Positions 43,801 through 52,415 of a stretch of 64,000 nt of DNA are shown in pieces. Numbering within the stretch: position 1 is the first letter of the stretch; each line of letters opens with the position of its first letter. This DNA is from Flavobacterium sp. (GTDB lineage: Bacteria; Bacteroidota; Bacteroidia; Flavobacteriales; Flavobacteriaceae): assembly GCA_016787805.1 (NCBI GenBank), contig JAEUTY010000015.1, forward strand, positions 17,434-81,433. Reading direction: 5' to 3'. The notes beneath the pieces are model-generated. The model was not told the origin of the DNA. It searched no databases and saw nothing but the letters and a program-made list of their open reading frames with translations. A program made the translations under genes and the position numbers.

Positions 43801-44076
43801 ATACACTGTGAAACGCTCTGTGGTTCCTTCAGCATTCGGCAAAGTAATAATAACCGATGAATTCTTTAACGTTGCACTCCTTGCGGGAGATTGAGCCAAA
43901 CTTGCTTTAAGCCCTTCGACGTTCAAATCGTAAAGATTGTTTTGAGGAAGCTGTGCTCTACTTTCCAATTGTACTGCATTGGATCGTGTAGACTTGCCCC
44001 AAAATGAGTCTTTTTGTTGCGCAAAAGCTAAGCTCGTCATGGCTAATAACGCAACAGATAGTAAATTGTACTTCAT
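40888..44076 (-). CDS. Secreted reprolysin-type zinc metalloprotease with two FN3 domains and T9SS sorting tail
   Basis: The 1062-residue protein has a signal peptide (MKYNLLSVALLAMTSLAFAQ), a propeptide-like region, and a metzincin domain with the zinc site HELGHQFGANH (His340, Glu341, His344, His350) and downstream Met-turn candidate STIMGYAG. A cadherin/PKD-like region follows (about 420-640), then two fibronectin type III domains of about 94 residues each, a GEVED-type domain (near YAVYIDYNQNGVF), and a type A sorting tail ending in KRFIKQ. It is exported and processed by the type IX system and likely degrades proteins outside the cell. Confidence 0.94.
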   Translation of the reverse strand: MKYNLLSVALLAMTSLAFAQQKDSFWGKSTRSNAVQLESRAQLPQNNLYDLNVEGLKASLAQSPARSATLKNSSVIITLPNAEGTTERFTVYENSIMDPALAARYPEIKSYVGIGIDNPTSTAYFSVSPLGFKSMTLNANKPAVFIEPFSQDLTTYSVYRKSDKVAAFTKFECSVIDEVNAQIDPSALRPNADDGFLRTFRLAMSCTGEYTVYFGGTKALALAAINNTMTRVNGVFEKDFGVRMVLIANTDAVIYTSAATDPYSAASSMSQWNAQLQSTLTSVIGEANYDVGHLFGASGGGGNAGCIGCVCVNGQKGSGITSPADGIPSGDNFDIDYVAHELGHQFGANHTWTHGGNEGTGVQMEPGSGSTIMGYAGITTLDVQPHSDAYFHAISIQQVTNNIKTKTCQTNTATGNTPPTINAGLDYTIPKSTPFMLTAVGSDANGDALTYNWEQMNSQTNSAAPSATKTTGVNYRSYNSSTSPIRYFPRMQSVLTGATTTAGSEITVEALSSVARTLNFRVTARDNRAGGPANNSDDMIVTVNGTAGPFLVNSPNTAVSFAGGSSQTITWSVAGTTANGVNCANVDILLSTDGGTTWSTILAATPNDGTQAVTIPNTPSTTCRIMVKGTNHIFFDVSNANFTITAGSTDTVAPTAPTLSASGTTSNSTNLSWSGATDNVAVTGYDVYRNGALIGSTTTATTFAVTGLTASTTYTFTVRAKDAAGNVSADSNTVSVTTTTPPADTTAPTAPTLSASGTTSTTTNLSWSGATDNVGVTGYDVLRNGVLIGTTTTATTFPVSGLTAATTYTFNVRAKDAAGNVSANSNTVSVTTTSTTYCTATATNTNDERIQRVQFGTINNPSTGTAGYENFTAISTNAVRGSANTITITPLWTATVYSETYAVYIDYNQNGVFTDAGETAYTRTGTTATSVSGTITIPTTAALGSTRMRVMMKYSTLPTSSCGSYTYGQVEDYTVNITAARMTEESEGISFNLFPNPVKGDVLNISNLDVDSNYRIFNVMGQELGKGKIENETINVGNLATGTYLIEVSNEKGSLTKRFIKQ
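41573..42130 (-). repeat. Tandem duplication of an FN3-coding unit
   Basis: Two adjacent units of about 282 bases (94 codons) in the metalloprotease gene code for near-identical FN3 domains: both contain TAPTLSASGTTS, LSWSGATDNV, VTGYDV and VRAKDAAGNVS. At protein level they differ at roughly 15 positions, so the duplication is recent or homogenised. Confidence 0.85.
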
Positions 44077-44296
44077 AATAAATTGGGTTTAGGTTAAAAA
44101 TAGAACATCGAAATTATAGAAGTTTAACTGATAATTTTTTAACGAACAGAAAAAGATATTAACAAATCGATGAAATGCACTATATTTTATTGTCTAATCG
44201 ATATATTTTAATGAAAATTCATACGAATAGTACATTTTCCTAAATAATTTTCTTATAAAATCAAAAAAAACTATTTTTATAAAAAAATATTTCAAA

Positions 44297-45409
44297 ATGC
44301 ATTTAAGCTATTGGGAACTTAAAAATTGGTTTTCATCTGTAGATTTTACCATTGTGGGAAGCGGAATTGTTGGATTGCACTGCGCTTTACATCTTCGCGA
44401 ACGATTTCCAAGCAGTAAAATTCTTGTCTTAGAAAAGGGAATTTTGCCTCATGGCGCAAGTACAAAAAACGCTGGGTTTGCTTGTTTTGGAAGTTTATCA
44501 GAAATTATTGACGATTTAAAAAGTCACTCTGAAGAAGAAGTCATACAATTAGTTCAAAAACGATGGAACGGATTGCAATTATTACGCAAACGATTGGGCG
44601 ATGAAACCATAGATTTCAAACCTCATGGCGGATACGAACTTTTTTTAAATGAAGATGATAATACTTATAGCGAGTGCTTGAACAAACTGCCTTTTATCAA
44701 TGAACTTTTGAAACCTCTTTTTAAAAACGATGTTTTTTCTAAAGAAATTGATCGTTTTGGATTTGGAAACATAAAAGAATATAGCATTTTCAACCCTTAT
44801 GAAGCCCAAATAGACACTGGAAACATGATGCAGAGTCTTTTGAAAGAAGCTGTTTTGCAAAATATTTTAATCTTAAATCAAATAGAAGTAACGTCTTACG
44901 CTGAAAAAAACAATTGTGTTGATGTGATGATTGACAACTTTTCATTTAACACAAAAAAATTGCTTTTCACTACAAACGGTTTTGCAGAAAAACTAACGAA
45001 TGGTGCCGTAAAACCTGCAAGAGCGCAAGTTTTGATTACCAAACCTATTCCAAATTTAGATATCAAAGGTACTTTTCATTTAGACAAAGGCTATTATTAT
45101 TTTAGAAATTTTGAAAATCGAATTCTACTTGGTGGAGGACGAAATTTAGATTTTGAGGGAGAAACCACCACCAATTTTGAGCAAACTGAAAAAATTCAAA
45201 ATAAATTGGAAGAGTTATTAAAAAATGTAATTTTACCCAATCAAGTATTCGAAATTGAGCACCGTTGGAGCGGAATTATGGGGATTGGTTCAAGCAAAAC
45301 ACCTATCGTTTCACAACTTTCCGAAAATGTGTATTGTGGTGTGAGACTAGGTGGAATGGGTGTTGCAATCGGAAGTTTAATCGGAAAAGAATTAGCAGAA
45401 TTAGTATAA
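44297..45409 (+). CDS. FAD-dependent oxidoreductase (DAO family)
   Basis: The 370-residue flavoprotein has an N-terminal dinucleotide fold (DFTIVGSGIVGLHCALHLRE, about 16-35, with GxGxxG) and the D-amino acid oxidase-like pattern: KGILPHGASTKNAGFACFGS (about 47-66), a substrate domain, and the C-terminal FAD contact RWSGIMGIGSSKTPIV with VYCGVRLGGMGVAIGS. It probably oxidises an amine or amino acid. The 220-base spacer before it (44077-44296) is A/T-rich and I see no clear promoter in it. mtgA follows 3 bases after its stop, so they form one operon. Confidence 0.88.
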   Translation: MHLSYWELKNWFSSVDFTIVGSGIVGLHCALHLRERFPSSKILVLEKGILPHGASTKNAGFACFGSLSEIIDDLKSHSEEEVIQLVQKRWNGLQLLRKRLGDETIDFKPHGGYELFLNEDDNTYSECLNKLPFINELLKPLFKNDVFSKEIDRFGFGNIKEYSIFNPYEAQIDTGNMMQSLLKEAVLQNILILNQIEVTSYAEKNNCVDVMIDNFSFNTKKLLFTTNGFAEKLTNGAVKPARAQVLITKPIPNLDIKGTFHLDKGYYYFRNFENRILLGGGRNLDFEGETTTNFEQTEKIQNKLEELLKNVILPNQVFEIEHRWSGIMGIGSSKTPIVSQLSENVYCGVRLGGMGVAIGSLIGKELAELV

Positions 45410-45412
45410 CTT

Positions 45413-46093
45413 ATGATAAAAAAAATATTTAATTGGATCAAAAAAGCCATGCTTTGGTTTTTTGGAATTTCTATTTTTTTGGTAATCCTATTCAAATGGG
45501 TTCCAGTTCCTTTCACGCCTTTAATGATTACTCGCGTTGTTGAAAACAAAATGGATGGCAAAGACGCAATTTTTAGTCACGATTGGGAATCGTTGGAAAA
45601 CATTTCACCTAATTTACAGAAAGCCGTAATTGCCAGTGAAGATGGCAACTTTTTAAAACACAAAGGGTTTGATTTTGAAGCCATGAAAAAAGCTTTCGAC
45701 AACAATAACAAAGGTCGAAAATTAAAAGGTGGAAGTACTATTTCACAACAAACTGCAAAAAACATTTTTCTATGGCAAGGCAGAAGCTATGTGCGTAAAG
45801 GTTTAGAAGCCTATTTCACCGTTTTAATTGAATTAATTTGGGGAAAGGAACGCATCATGGAAGTGTACCTAAACAGCATTGAAATGGGTAATGGAATTTA
45901 TGGTGCCGAAGCAGCAGCTCAACATTGGTACCGAAAAAGCTCTTCCAACTTAACTCCAAAAGAAGCAGCCGGAATAGCGGCTATTCTTCCGAATCCTCGA
46001 AAATTTAAAGCATCTAACTCTAGTTCTTACATCAATAGAAGAAAAGGAAAAATAACACGAGTAATGCGACAAATTGGTCCTGTAGAATATTAA
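45413..46093 (+). CDS. mtgA: Monofunctional peptidoglycan glycosyltransferase
   Basis: The 226-residue enzyme polymerises lipid II into glycan strands. It has one N-terminal membrane helix (about 12-30) and a GT51 domain with the five motifs: [16 protein letters not shown] (catalytic Glu and HxG), [12 protein letters not shown], then [36 protein letters not shown]. No transpeptidase domain follows. It is co-transcribed with the FAD oxidoreductase; a functional link is not obvious. Confidence 0.95.
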   Translation: MIKKIFNWIKKAMLWFFGISIFLVILFKWVPVPFTPLMITRVVENKMDGKDAIFSHDWESLENISPNLQKAVIASEDGNFLKHKGFDFEAMKKAFDNNNKGRKLKGGSTISQQTAKNIFLWQGRSYVRKGLEAYFTVLIELIWGKERIMEVYLNSIEMGNGIYGAEAAAQHWYRKSSSNLTPKEAAGIAAILPNPRKFKASNSSSYINRRKGKITRVMRQIGPVEY

Positions 46094-46118
46094 AAAAGCT
46101 CCGATTGGAGCTTTTTTT
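46091..46118. terminator. Bidirectional terminator between mtgA and the DoxX-like gene
   Basis: AAAAAGCTCC and GGAGCTTTTT pair around GATT, followed by a T run; it starts at the mtgA stop codon and ends at the DoxX-like stop codon. Confidence 0.9.
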
Positions 46119-46491
46119 ATGCAAATAAAGGACGGTATTGTGGCCATAATTTATAAATCAATATTCCATTAAAAATAGCAACCACCATTGATATTGCAAT
46201 TCCAGGAATATCTAAAAAAAGATGAAACAACAAAATATTAATCGAAATAGGCGCTAATAATATAAGAGCAAAAGCAACCCATTTTTTTAACAAAAGTAAA
46301 ACGCCGATTAAAACTTCTAAAATTCCAACTACGGGAAAAATATATCCCGTTGCTCCAAGTGAATTTAAAAAATCACCTGCGGTTCCAGTTGGTGGTTCCA
46401 TAGGAATAAAATGCAAAAACTTGTTGGCTCCAAATACTACTAATAAAAGCCCTAAAACAATTCTGATGATTTTTGTGAACTGAGAATTCAT
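46117..46491 (-). CDS. DoxX-like small membrane protein
   Basis: The 124-residue protein has four membrane helices and a DoxX-like pattern: an N-terminal RIVLGLLLVVFGANKFLHFIP, then YIFPVVGILEVLIGVLLLLKKWVAFALILLAPISINIL. Proteins of this group are small integral membrane proteins; some take part in quinone or thiosulfate chemistry, most are uncharacterised. No redox partner is adjacent. It is a single-gene unit. Confidence 0.75.
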   Translation of the reverse strand: MNSQFTKIIRIVLGLLLVVFGANKFLHFIPMEPPTGTAGDFLNSLGATGYIFPVVGILEVLIGVLLLLKKWVAFALILLAPISINILLFHLFLDIPGIAISMVVAIFNGILIYKLWPQYRPLFA

Positions 46492-46662
46492 AGATATATT
46501 GATTTACTGATTACTAATATGGTAAAAATACTATTAAATAATTACTTATTTTACAATTAGTTAGCTGTTTTTGTAAACATTTTATAGTTCATAAAGTTTA
46601 AAGTCTTTGCAATTGTAACATTTTGCTAATGAAAACTACTAATTCAAAAAAACAATAATCAA

Positions 46663-47463
46663 ATGAAAGCACACGAAATAGATTACCATATTTATGGTGA
46701 AGAAATGCAATACGTAGAAATCGAACTCGATCCACAAGAAATTGTAGTAGCTGAATCGGGCAGTTTTATGATGATGGACAACGGCATCAAGATGGAAACC
46801 ATTTTTGGTGATGGTTCACAACAACAAAGCGGGCTATTTGACAAATTGCTATCGGCCGGAAAAAGAGTTTTAACAGGCGAAAGTTTGTTCATGACGGCTT
46901 ATCTCAATCAAAACAATACTAAAAGCAAAGTGTCTTTTGCCTCACCTTATCCTGGTAAAATTGTTGCTATCGACTTGACTCAATTTGGAGGAAAATTTGT
47001 TTGTCAAAAAGATTCATTTTTATGCGCTGCTAAAGGCGTTTCGGTAGGAATTGAATTTTCTAAAAAAATTGGTCGTGGTCTTTTTGGTGGTGAAGGTTTT
47101 ATCATGCAAAAAATAGAAGGTGATGGAATGGCATTTGTGCATTCTGGCGGAACGTTGGCCAAAAAAGAATTAGCTGCTGGCGAAATACTTAAAGTAGACA
47201 CTGGCTGTATCGTTGGTTTTAGTAAAGACGTCGATTATGACATCGAATTCATTGGCGGTATCAAAAACACTATTTTTGGTGGAGAAGGAATGTTTTACGC
47301 TACTTTGCGCGGACCAGGAACCGTATACATTCAATCATTACCATTTAGTCGATTGGCTGATAGAATTATTGCTTCGGCACCTAAAGCGGGCGGAAACGGA
47401 CGTGAAGAAGGAAGCCTTTTAGGTGGAATAGGTAGGCTGTTGGATGGCGATAATCGATTTTAA
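46663..47463 (+). CDS. AIM24/TIGR00266 family protein
   Basis: The 266-residue protein belongs to the AIM24 group: MKAHEIDYHIYGEEMQYVEIELDP, repeated Gly-rich beta-strands (FLCAAKGVSVGIEFSKKIGRGLFGGEGFIMQKIEGDGMAFVHSGGT) and a C-terminal SLPFSRLADRI...GGNGREEGSLLG. The mitochondrial relative AIM24 helps maintain inner membrane architecture; bacterial members form trimeric beta-prism folds of unknown role. The 171-base spacer before it carries no clear promoter pair. It is followed at once by a bidirectional terminator. Confidence 0.85.
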   Translation: MKAHEIDYHIYGEEMQYVEIELDPQEIVVAESGSFMMMDNGIKMETIFGDGSQQQSGLFDKLLSAGKRVLTGESLFMTAYLNQNNTKSKVSFASPYPGKIVAIDLTQFGGKFVCQKDSFLCAAKGVSVGIEFSKKIGRGLFGGEGFIMQKIEGDGMAFVHSGGTLAKKELAAGEILKVDTGCIVGFSKDVDYDIEFIGGIKNTIFGGEGMFYATLRGPGTVYIQSLPFSRLADRIIASAPKAGGNGREEGSLLGGIGRLLDGDNRF

Positions 47464-47464
47464 T

Positions 47465-47495
47465 AAAAAAGCGGCTTAAATAAGCCGCTTTTTTA
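47465..47495. terminator. Bidirectional terminator between the AIM24-like and prolyl oligopeptidase genes
   Basis: AAAGCGGCTTA and TAAGCCGCTTT pair over 11 bases with a two-base gap and A/T runs on both sides; it touches both stop codons. Confidence 0.92.
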
Positions 47496-49616
47496 TTTAC
47501 TTAAACTTTTAATCCCCATATTAAAGAGTGCAAACGCTTGTATGTCGGCACTTTCTTGTATGGTAGACGAAAGCGATTTTCCTGCGCCATGTCCTGCATT
47601 AACGTCAATTCGAATTAATGTTGGATTGGTTCCAGTTTGCTTATCCTGTAATTCGGCAGCAAATTTGAAACTATGTGCTGGAACTACTCTATCATCATGA
47701 TCTCCAGTTGTAACCAAAGTAGCCGGATATTGAATTCCTGATTTAACATTATGAACAGGCGAATATCCTTTCAAATAATTAAACATTTCTTTAGAATCAT
47801 CGGCAGTTCCGTAATCATAAGCCCAGCCTGCACCAGCCGTAAATTTGTGATAACGCAACATGTCCAACACTCCTACAGCTGGTAGAGCTACTTTTATCAA
47901 ATCTGGACGTTGAGTCATAACAGCACCCACTAACAAACCACCGTTTGAGCCACCTTTGATTGCCAAATAGTCTTTGGATGTATATTGTTGTTTAATTAAA
48001 TATTCGGCCGCAGCAATAAAATCATCAAACACATTTTGTTTTTGCATTTTGGTCCCTGCATCGTGCCATTTTTTCCCGTATTCGCCACCGCCACGCAAAT
48101 TGGCAACCGCATATACTCCGTTATTTTCCAACCAAACCGCATTGGCTACACTAAAAGATGGTGTCAGACTAATATTAAATCCACCATAACCGTACAAAAT
48201 AGTTGGGTTTTTACCATCCAGCTTCAATCCTTTTTTGTAAGTGATAATCATCGGAATTTTGGTTCCGTCTTTAGAAGTATAAAACACTTGTTTGGATTCG
48301 TAATTTTCTGAATTGAAGTCAACATTTGGTTTTTTGTACAAATCAGAAACTCCAGTTTTAACATTGAACGAATAAGTAGCGCCTGGAGTAATATAATTGG
48401 TAAACGAATAATACAAAACTTCTTCTTTCTTTTTACCTCCAAATCCACCAGCAGTTCCAATGCCTGGCAAACGAATTTCGCGAACTAACTTACCTGTCAT
48501 ATCGTATTGCGAAACATAGGAAATTGCATCTTTCATATAATTCGCAAAAACATAACCTCCGCCAGTAGATGCATTCAAGACATTTTCTGTTTCTGGAATA
48601 AAATCGACCCAATTTTTTGGATCTTTATTTGAAATTGTAAAAGAAACCACTCTATTATTCGGTGCTTTATAATCGGTTTCCATGTAAAATGTCGTTCCGA
48701 TATTATCAATGATATTGTGGTTGTTGTCAAAATTATTAATCAAATTAACGATTGAACTGTTGGGTTTTGACAAGTCTTTGTAATACAACTCGTTGCCAGT
48801 AGTTGAATTAGCCGCAGAAATAATAAGGTAATTTTCGTCTTCGGTAACACCTCCGCTCACATACCTTCTCTTTTCATTTAATCCAAAAATTACTTCATCT
48901 TCTTTTTGAGAAGTCCCCATTTTATGGTAATACAATTTATGCTGGTCGGTTTTGGCCGAAAGCTCGCTACCTTTAGGTTTGTCATAACTTGAGTAGTAGA
49001 AACCTTCATTTTTATACCAAGAAACACCGCTAAACTTCACATCAAGAATTGTTTCTCCGATTATTTTTTTGGTCAAAGCATCCATCACAATCACTTTGCG
49101 CCAATCGCTACCACCTTCTGAAATAGAGTACGCTACCAACGACCCATCTTTAGAAAAATCAACTCCTCCCAACGATGTACTTCCGTCTTTAGAAAATGTA
49201 TTTGGGTCTAAAAAAACTTCTTCTTTTCCCCACTTGTTTTTTCTCCACAAAACCGATTGATTTTGAAGACCGTCATTTTTATAAAAATAAGTAAAATCAC
49301 CTTCCACAAAGGGAGCGCTAATTTTTTCGTAGTTCCACAATTTTTCCAATCGCCCTTTGATGGCATTTCGATACGGAATTTTCTCGAGGTAACTGTACGT
49401 TTGCTCATTTTGCTTTTTTACCCAATCAGCGGTTTCAGGCGAACGATCATCTTCAAGCCATCGATAAGGATCATTTACTTTAGTTCCGAAATAGTCATCT
49501 ACTTGATTACCTTTTTGAGTTGTAGGATAATCCATACCTGTTAGTTTTAACGACCCTGATTGTGCATTGGCTATCATTGAAAAAAGAATTAATCCAATAT
49601 TTATTGATTTTTTCAT
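47493..49616 (-). CDS. Prolyl oligopeptidase (S9A), secreted
   Basis: The 707-residue protein has a short signal peptide (MKKSINIGLILFSMIANAQS), a seven-blade propeller (about 80-430, after the N-terminal DDYFGTKVNDPYRWLEDDRS), and the catalytic domain with Ser557 in KGGSNGGLLVGA, Asp in TTGDHDDRVVPAHSFKF and His in NAGHGAGK. The YRWLED segment and overall size identify the S9A subgroup, which cuts short peptides after proline. The signal peptide puts it in the periplasm or outside, unlike the cytosolic enzymes of animals. Confidence 0.94.
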   Translation of the reverse strand: MKKSINIGLILFSMIANAQSGSLKLTGMDYPTTQKGNQVDDYFGTKVNDPYRWLEDDRSPETADWVKKQNEQTYSYLEKIPYRNAIKGRLEKLWNYEKISAPFVEGDFTYFYKNDGLQNQSVLWRKNKWGKEEVFLDPNTFSKDGSTSLGGVDFSKDGSLVAYSISEGGSDWRKVIVMDALTKKIIGETILDVKFSGVSWYKNEGFYYSSYDKPKGSELSAKTDQHKLYYHKMGTSQKEDEVIFGLNEKRRYVSGGVTEDENYLIISAANSTTGNELYYKDLSKPNSSIVNLINNFDNNHNIIDNIGTTFYMETDYKAPNNRVVSFTISNKDPKNWVDFIPETENVLNASTGGGYVFANYMKDAISYVSQYDMTGKLVREIRLPGIGTAGGFGGKKKEEVLYYSFTNYITPGATYSFNVKTGVSDLYKKPNVDFNSENYESKQVFYTSKDGTKIPMIITYKKGLKLDGKNPTILYGYGGFNISLTPSFSVANAVWLENNGVYAVANLRGGGEYGKKWHDAGTKMQKQNVFDDFIAAAEYLIKQQYTSKDYLAIKGGSNGGLLVGAVMTQRPDLIKVALPAVGVLDMLRYHKFTAGAGWAYDYGTADDSKEMFNYLKGYSPVHNVKSGIQYPATLVTTGDHDDRVVPAHSFKFAAELQDKQTGTNPTLIRIDVNAGHGAGKSLSSTIQESADIQAFALFNMGIKSLSK

Positions 49617-49686
49617 GTTTAGTTGTTTTAAACAAATATAGCAATAAGATTGTTTTAGCTGAATTGAGGTTTTAAAATTTTAACAC

Positions 49687-51894
49687 TTATATCGATAAAT
49701 TAAGCCCAAACACAATATTTCTACCCATATTCGGAATTCCATCTGTTTTTAATCTCGAAAGATGAGAAACATAATTTCTGTTGAGCAAATTATTGATATT
49801 AAAATGCAATTCAATCGCCACTTTTGACAAAACCATTTTTCCTCCTAAAGCCATATTGAATAGTGTATAATCATTAGTTTTTGTTTCAAATTGACCAATA
49901 TTATTTTGCTGTAAGAAATGCTCCATATTAAACGAAATGAAATTTCCTTTGAACGTTTTACCATCATTAAATTCGGCTCTTAAACCAGCGTTCACTTTGT
50001 TGGCAGGAAGTAATGGCAAATACTCTGAGTTACTTTTTTTGCCTGTTACACTTTCAAAACTTGAAGTAATATGCAACCAATCCAAAGGATGCGGATGAAA
50101 ATGAATTCCGGCTTCACCACCATACAACTGCGCATTATCTTGAACATAATTGTACACATCATTACCTTCGATAACATTTCCTGTAGGTTGAATAAAAATA
50201 TAGTTGTTGATGTGATTGTAAAATCCATTCACAAAAAACTCAAAATGCGATGATTTGAATTCTACGTTTACATCAGTTTGAATGTTTTGTTCATTTTTTA
50301 ACTCTGGATTTCCAATTTCATAACGATTGCTTCCTTCGTGAACACCATTGGATGTTAGTTCTGCTAAATTCGGCGCTCTAAATCCAGAAGCTACATTCAA
50401 CCTGAAAATAAAGTTTTCTATAGAATTATTTTTATAGCCTAATGAAGCATTAAAACTTGAAAAAGATTTATCAATCGATTGGAAATAACCTTCTTCACTT
50501 TCCGTTCCATGCGTTTGTGTGGTAATTTTTCTGTTATCAAAACGTAATCCTGCTTGTAATGTGTTTTTTTTCCATTCGGTCAATGCGGTTCCGAATACTC
50601 CAAAATCATTTACATCAGCATCTGGAATAAGAATTTCTTCACCAAAATTTCGATTGGTTTGACTCATTCCTTGTACTCCAAAAATGCTTTCGATTTTACC
50701 GATTTTAGGTGAATAATATTTCACATCATAATTGAATGTGTTCAATTTCATATTCAAAACAGGAATGTTACTGTCTTCAAACTCACTGCGATCATTAGTA
50801 ATAAACCCAGCATTTGCTTCTAATTTTGATTGATTTAAATAAATTATATTATTCCAACTAATCACATGGTTTTTTACACCTTGTCTGGGAAATTCTGGTT
50901 TCTTATCTGTTGTTTGAACTGCAAAACCTTCTTCTGGAATTCCGAGATTTAGTTTGTTAAAATTGTAACGAATGGTACTTGAAACTCTTGAGTTAGAAAA
51001 ACCAAATGCGGTTTTAAAATCGGTTTCATTAAAACGCGTGTTGGTCACTCTATTGGAATCGGCTGTTTTATAATCGGAATGCGTATCGTATTTTAAACGT
51101 GTCAAAAACTTCCATTTTTCGGTAGAAGTACTGACACCAAAATTGGAGCTACTGCCGTGTGTGTTTGAGAAAAACTTTTGATTGAAATTGCCTTTTACAG
51201 TATGGGGAGTCGCAAATTTTTCAGTATTAAAATACAAGACGCCTCCCAAAGCATCTGAACCATATAATAGTGAAGCTGGACCTTTGATTACCTCAACACT
51301 TTCAACACCAGCATCATTCAAACCCAAACCATGTTCTTCACCAAATTGTTGATTTTCTAAGCGAACACCTTGCGTGTAAACTAAAACACGATTGCCGCTC
51401 AACCCTCGAATTACAGGCTTCCCAATAGAAACTCCTGTGGAAACTTGCGAAACTCCAGGAATCGTTGACAATCCTTCGATCAACGTTGTAGCGCCTTTTT
51501 GTTGTAGTTCTTTTACGGTTTGATGTTCTACTTTCATCACATTTTGCGACTGCAATTTGTTGAAAGCAGTTGACACAATTACTTCATCCATGTGCTCTTC
51601 GCTTTCTAGTAAAGTAACGTCAACTACAACCGTGCTCCCCGAAAATGAAACAGATTTCGATTGGGTCGCATAGCCAATGAAAGAAATAATTACTTTATGA
51701 TTGCCGTTTGGAATTGCGTTTATGGTGTAGTTTCCTTTTTCATTTGAAATAGTTTCTTTGTGGAGTTCGGGCAAAATGATAGTGGCTCCACTGATTGGAT
51801 TATTGTCTTTATCGACAATTGTTCCTGTTACTTTATTTTGAGCAAATACAATAGAAGTTAGCCCCAAAAATAAGGCCATGAAAATTGATTTCAT
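49687..51894 (-). CDS. TonB-dependent receptor with carboxypeptidase-like domain, possible metal uptake
   Basis: The 735-residue receptor has a signal peptide (MKSIFMALFLGLTSIVFAQ), a CarboxypepD-like beta-sandwich (about 20-105, VTGTIVDKDNNPISGATIIL), a plug (HMDEVIVSTAFNKLQSQNVMKVEHQTVKEL...GATTLIEGLSTIPGV) and a barrel ending in NIVFGLNLSI. The GVQGMSQTN and AFDSNN-like organisation and the His-rich small gene just upstream suggest a heavy-metal receptor of the type seen with zinc or copper; this is inference from neighbours. It is the second gene of a unit with that small protein, 76 bases after it. Confidence 0.88.
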   Translation of the reverse strand: MKSIFMALFLGLTSIVFAQNKVTGTIVDKDNNPISGATIILPELHKETISNEKGNYTINAIPNGNHKVIISFIGYATQSKSVSFSGSTVVVDVTLLESEEHMDEVIVSTAFNKLQSQNVMKVEHQTVKELQQKGATTLIEGLSTIPGVSQVSTGVSIGKPVIRGLSGNRVLVYTQGVRLENQQFGEEHGLGLNDAGVESVEVIKGPASLLYGSDALGGVLYFNTEKFATPHTVKGNFNQKFFSNTHGSSSNFGVSTSTEKWKFLTRLKYDTHSDYKTADSNRVTNTRFNETDFKTAFGFSNSRVSSTIRYNFNKLNLGIPEEGFAVQTTDKKPEFPRQGVKNHVISWNNIIYLNQSKLEANAGFITNDRSEFEDSNIPVLNMKLNTFNYDVKYYSPKIGKIESIFGVQGMSQTNRNFGEEILIPDADVNDFGVFGTALTEWKKNTLQAGLRFDNRKITTQTHGTESEEGYFQSIDKSFSSFNASLGYKNNSIENFIFRLNVASGFRAPNLAELTSNGVHEGSNRYEIGNPELKNEQNIQTDVNVEFKSSHFEFFVNGFYNHINNYIFIQPTGNVIEGNDVYNYVQDNAQLYGGEAGIHFHPHPLDWLHITSSFESVTGKKSNSEYLPLLPANKVNAGLRAEFNDGKTFKGNFISFNMEHFLQQNNIGQFETKTNDYTLFNMALGGKMVLSKVAIELHFNINNLLNRNYVSHLSRLKTDGIPNMGRNIVFGLNLSI

Positions 51895-51970
51895 ATAAAT
51901 GATTTTATTGTTAAAAATTAAAAAATAGTGTTCAATTCAATTAAAGAATCAAACTAACTGTAATCTTGAA

Positions 51971-52321
51971 TTAAACAATAAAACGCGGTGGAGCCCGAAG
52001 AGCAAAAAGGCTTCCTTTAAAAAATTGGGTGATTTGTTTGGAATAGAAAAACGAATAAGAATAAGTAGTTTCGTTTTTCTGATAATCAAAATGAAATATT
52101 GATGTTGCATCGAAATTACCAAAAGTAAACTCACACACAAAACAATGTTCTAACTCATGACTATGCGTAAATTGGGTTTGATTTTCGGCGTAATGATGAT
52201 GGCATTTCTCTTTTGAAAAATCTTCGATAAGGTGATGAAAAGAATGCGCTGATTGAATTAGCATAGCAGCCAAAACAATCAATCCTAAACTAAAACTTCG
52301 AAGTAGGTAGTTTTTTCTCAT
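51971..52321 (-). CDS. His/Cys-rich small exported protein upstream of the TonB receptor
   Basis: The 116-residue product (ATG at 52321; an ATG seven codons upstream at 52342 is also open) has an N-terminal hydrophobic segment (SLGLIVLAAMLIQSAHSF) and then unusual clusters: HHL, KCHHHY, HSHELEHCFVCEF, and a C-terminal LRAPPRF. The CxxC next to many His suggests a metal-binding periplasmic protein. Small proteins with this outline, ending in an RAPP motif, precede TonB receptors in other Bacteroidetes, where metal transport is suspected. I cannot name a family with certainty. TACATTTG (reverse strand, 52327-52334) just before the inner ATG may be a promoter box, which favours the shorter start. 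Confidence 0.7.
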   Translation of the reverse strand: MRKNYLLRSFSLGLIVLAAMLIQSAHSFHHLIEDFSKEKCHHHYAENQTQFTHSHELEHCFVCEFTFGNFDATSIFHFDYQKNETTYSYSFFYSKQITQFFKGSLFALRAPPRFIV

Positions 52322-52344
52322 CAAGGCAAATGTAGCGATCATTA

Positions 52345-52397
52345 CTTAAAAAATCGTTTGTATTAACAATTTTTTTAATTGCCAACACAAACGATTT
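52345..52397 (-). terminator. Terminator of asd
   Basis: AAATCGTTTG (52351-52360) and CAAACGATTT (52388-52397) form a perfect 10-bp stem with a 27-base loop that can pair further internally (CAATT with AATTG). Read on the reverse strand after the asd stop it runs into six T. The loop is longer than usual. Confidence 0.65.
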
Positions 52398-52415
52398 ATG
52401 AAAATCTTTGTTCGG

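Noticed and set aside
44077-44296. Hidden small gene in the spacer between the metalloprotease and the FAD oxidoreductase
   Set aside because: The 220 bases are very A/T-rich with stops in all frames at short distances; only divergent promoter functions are likely.
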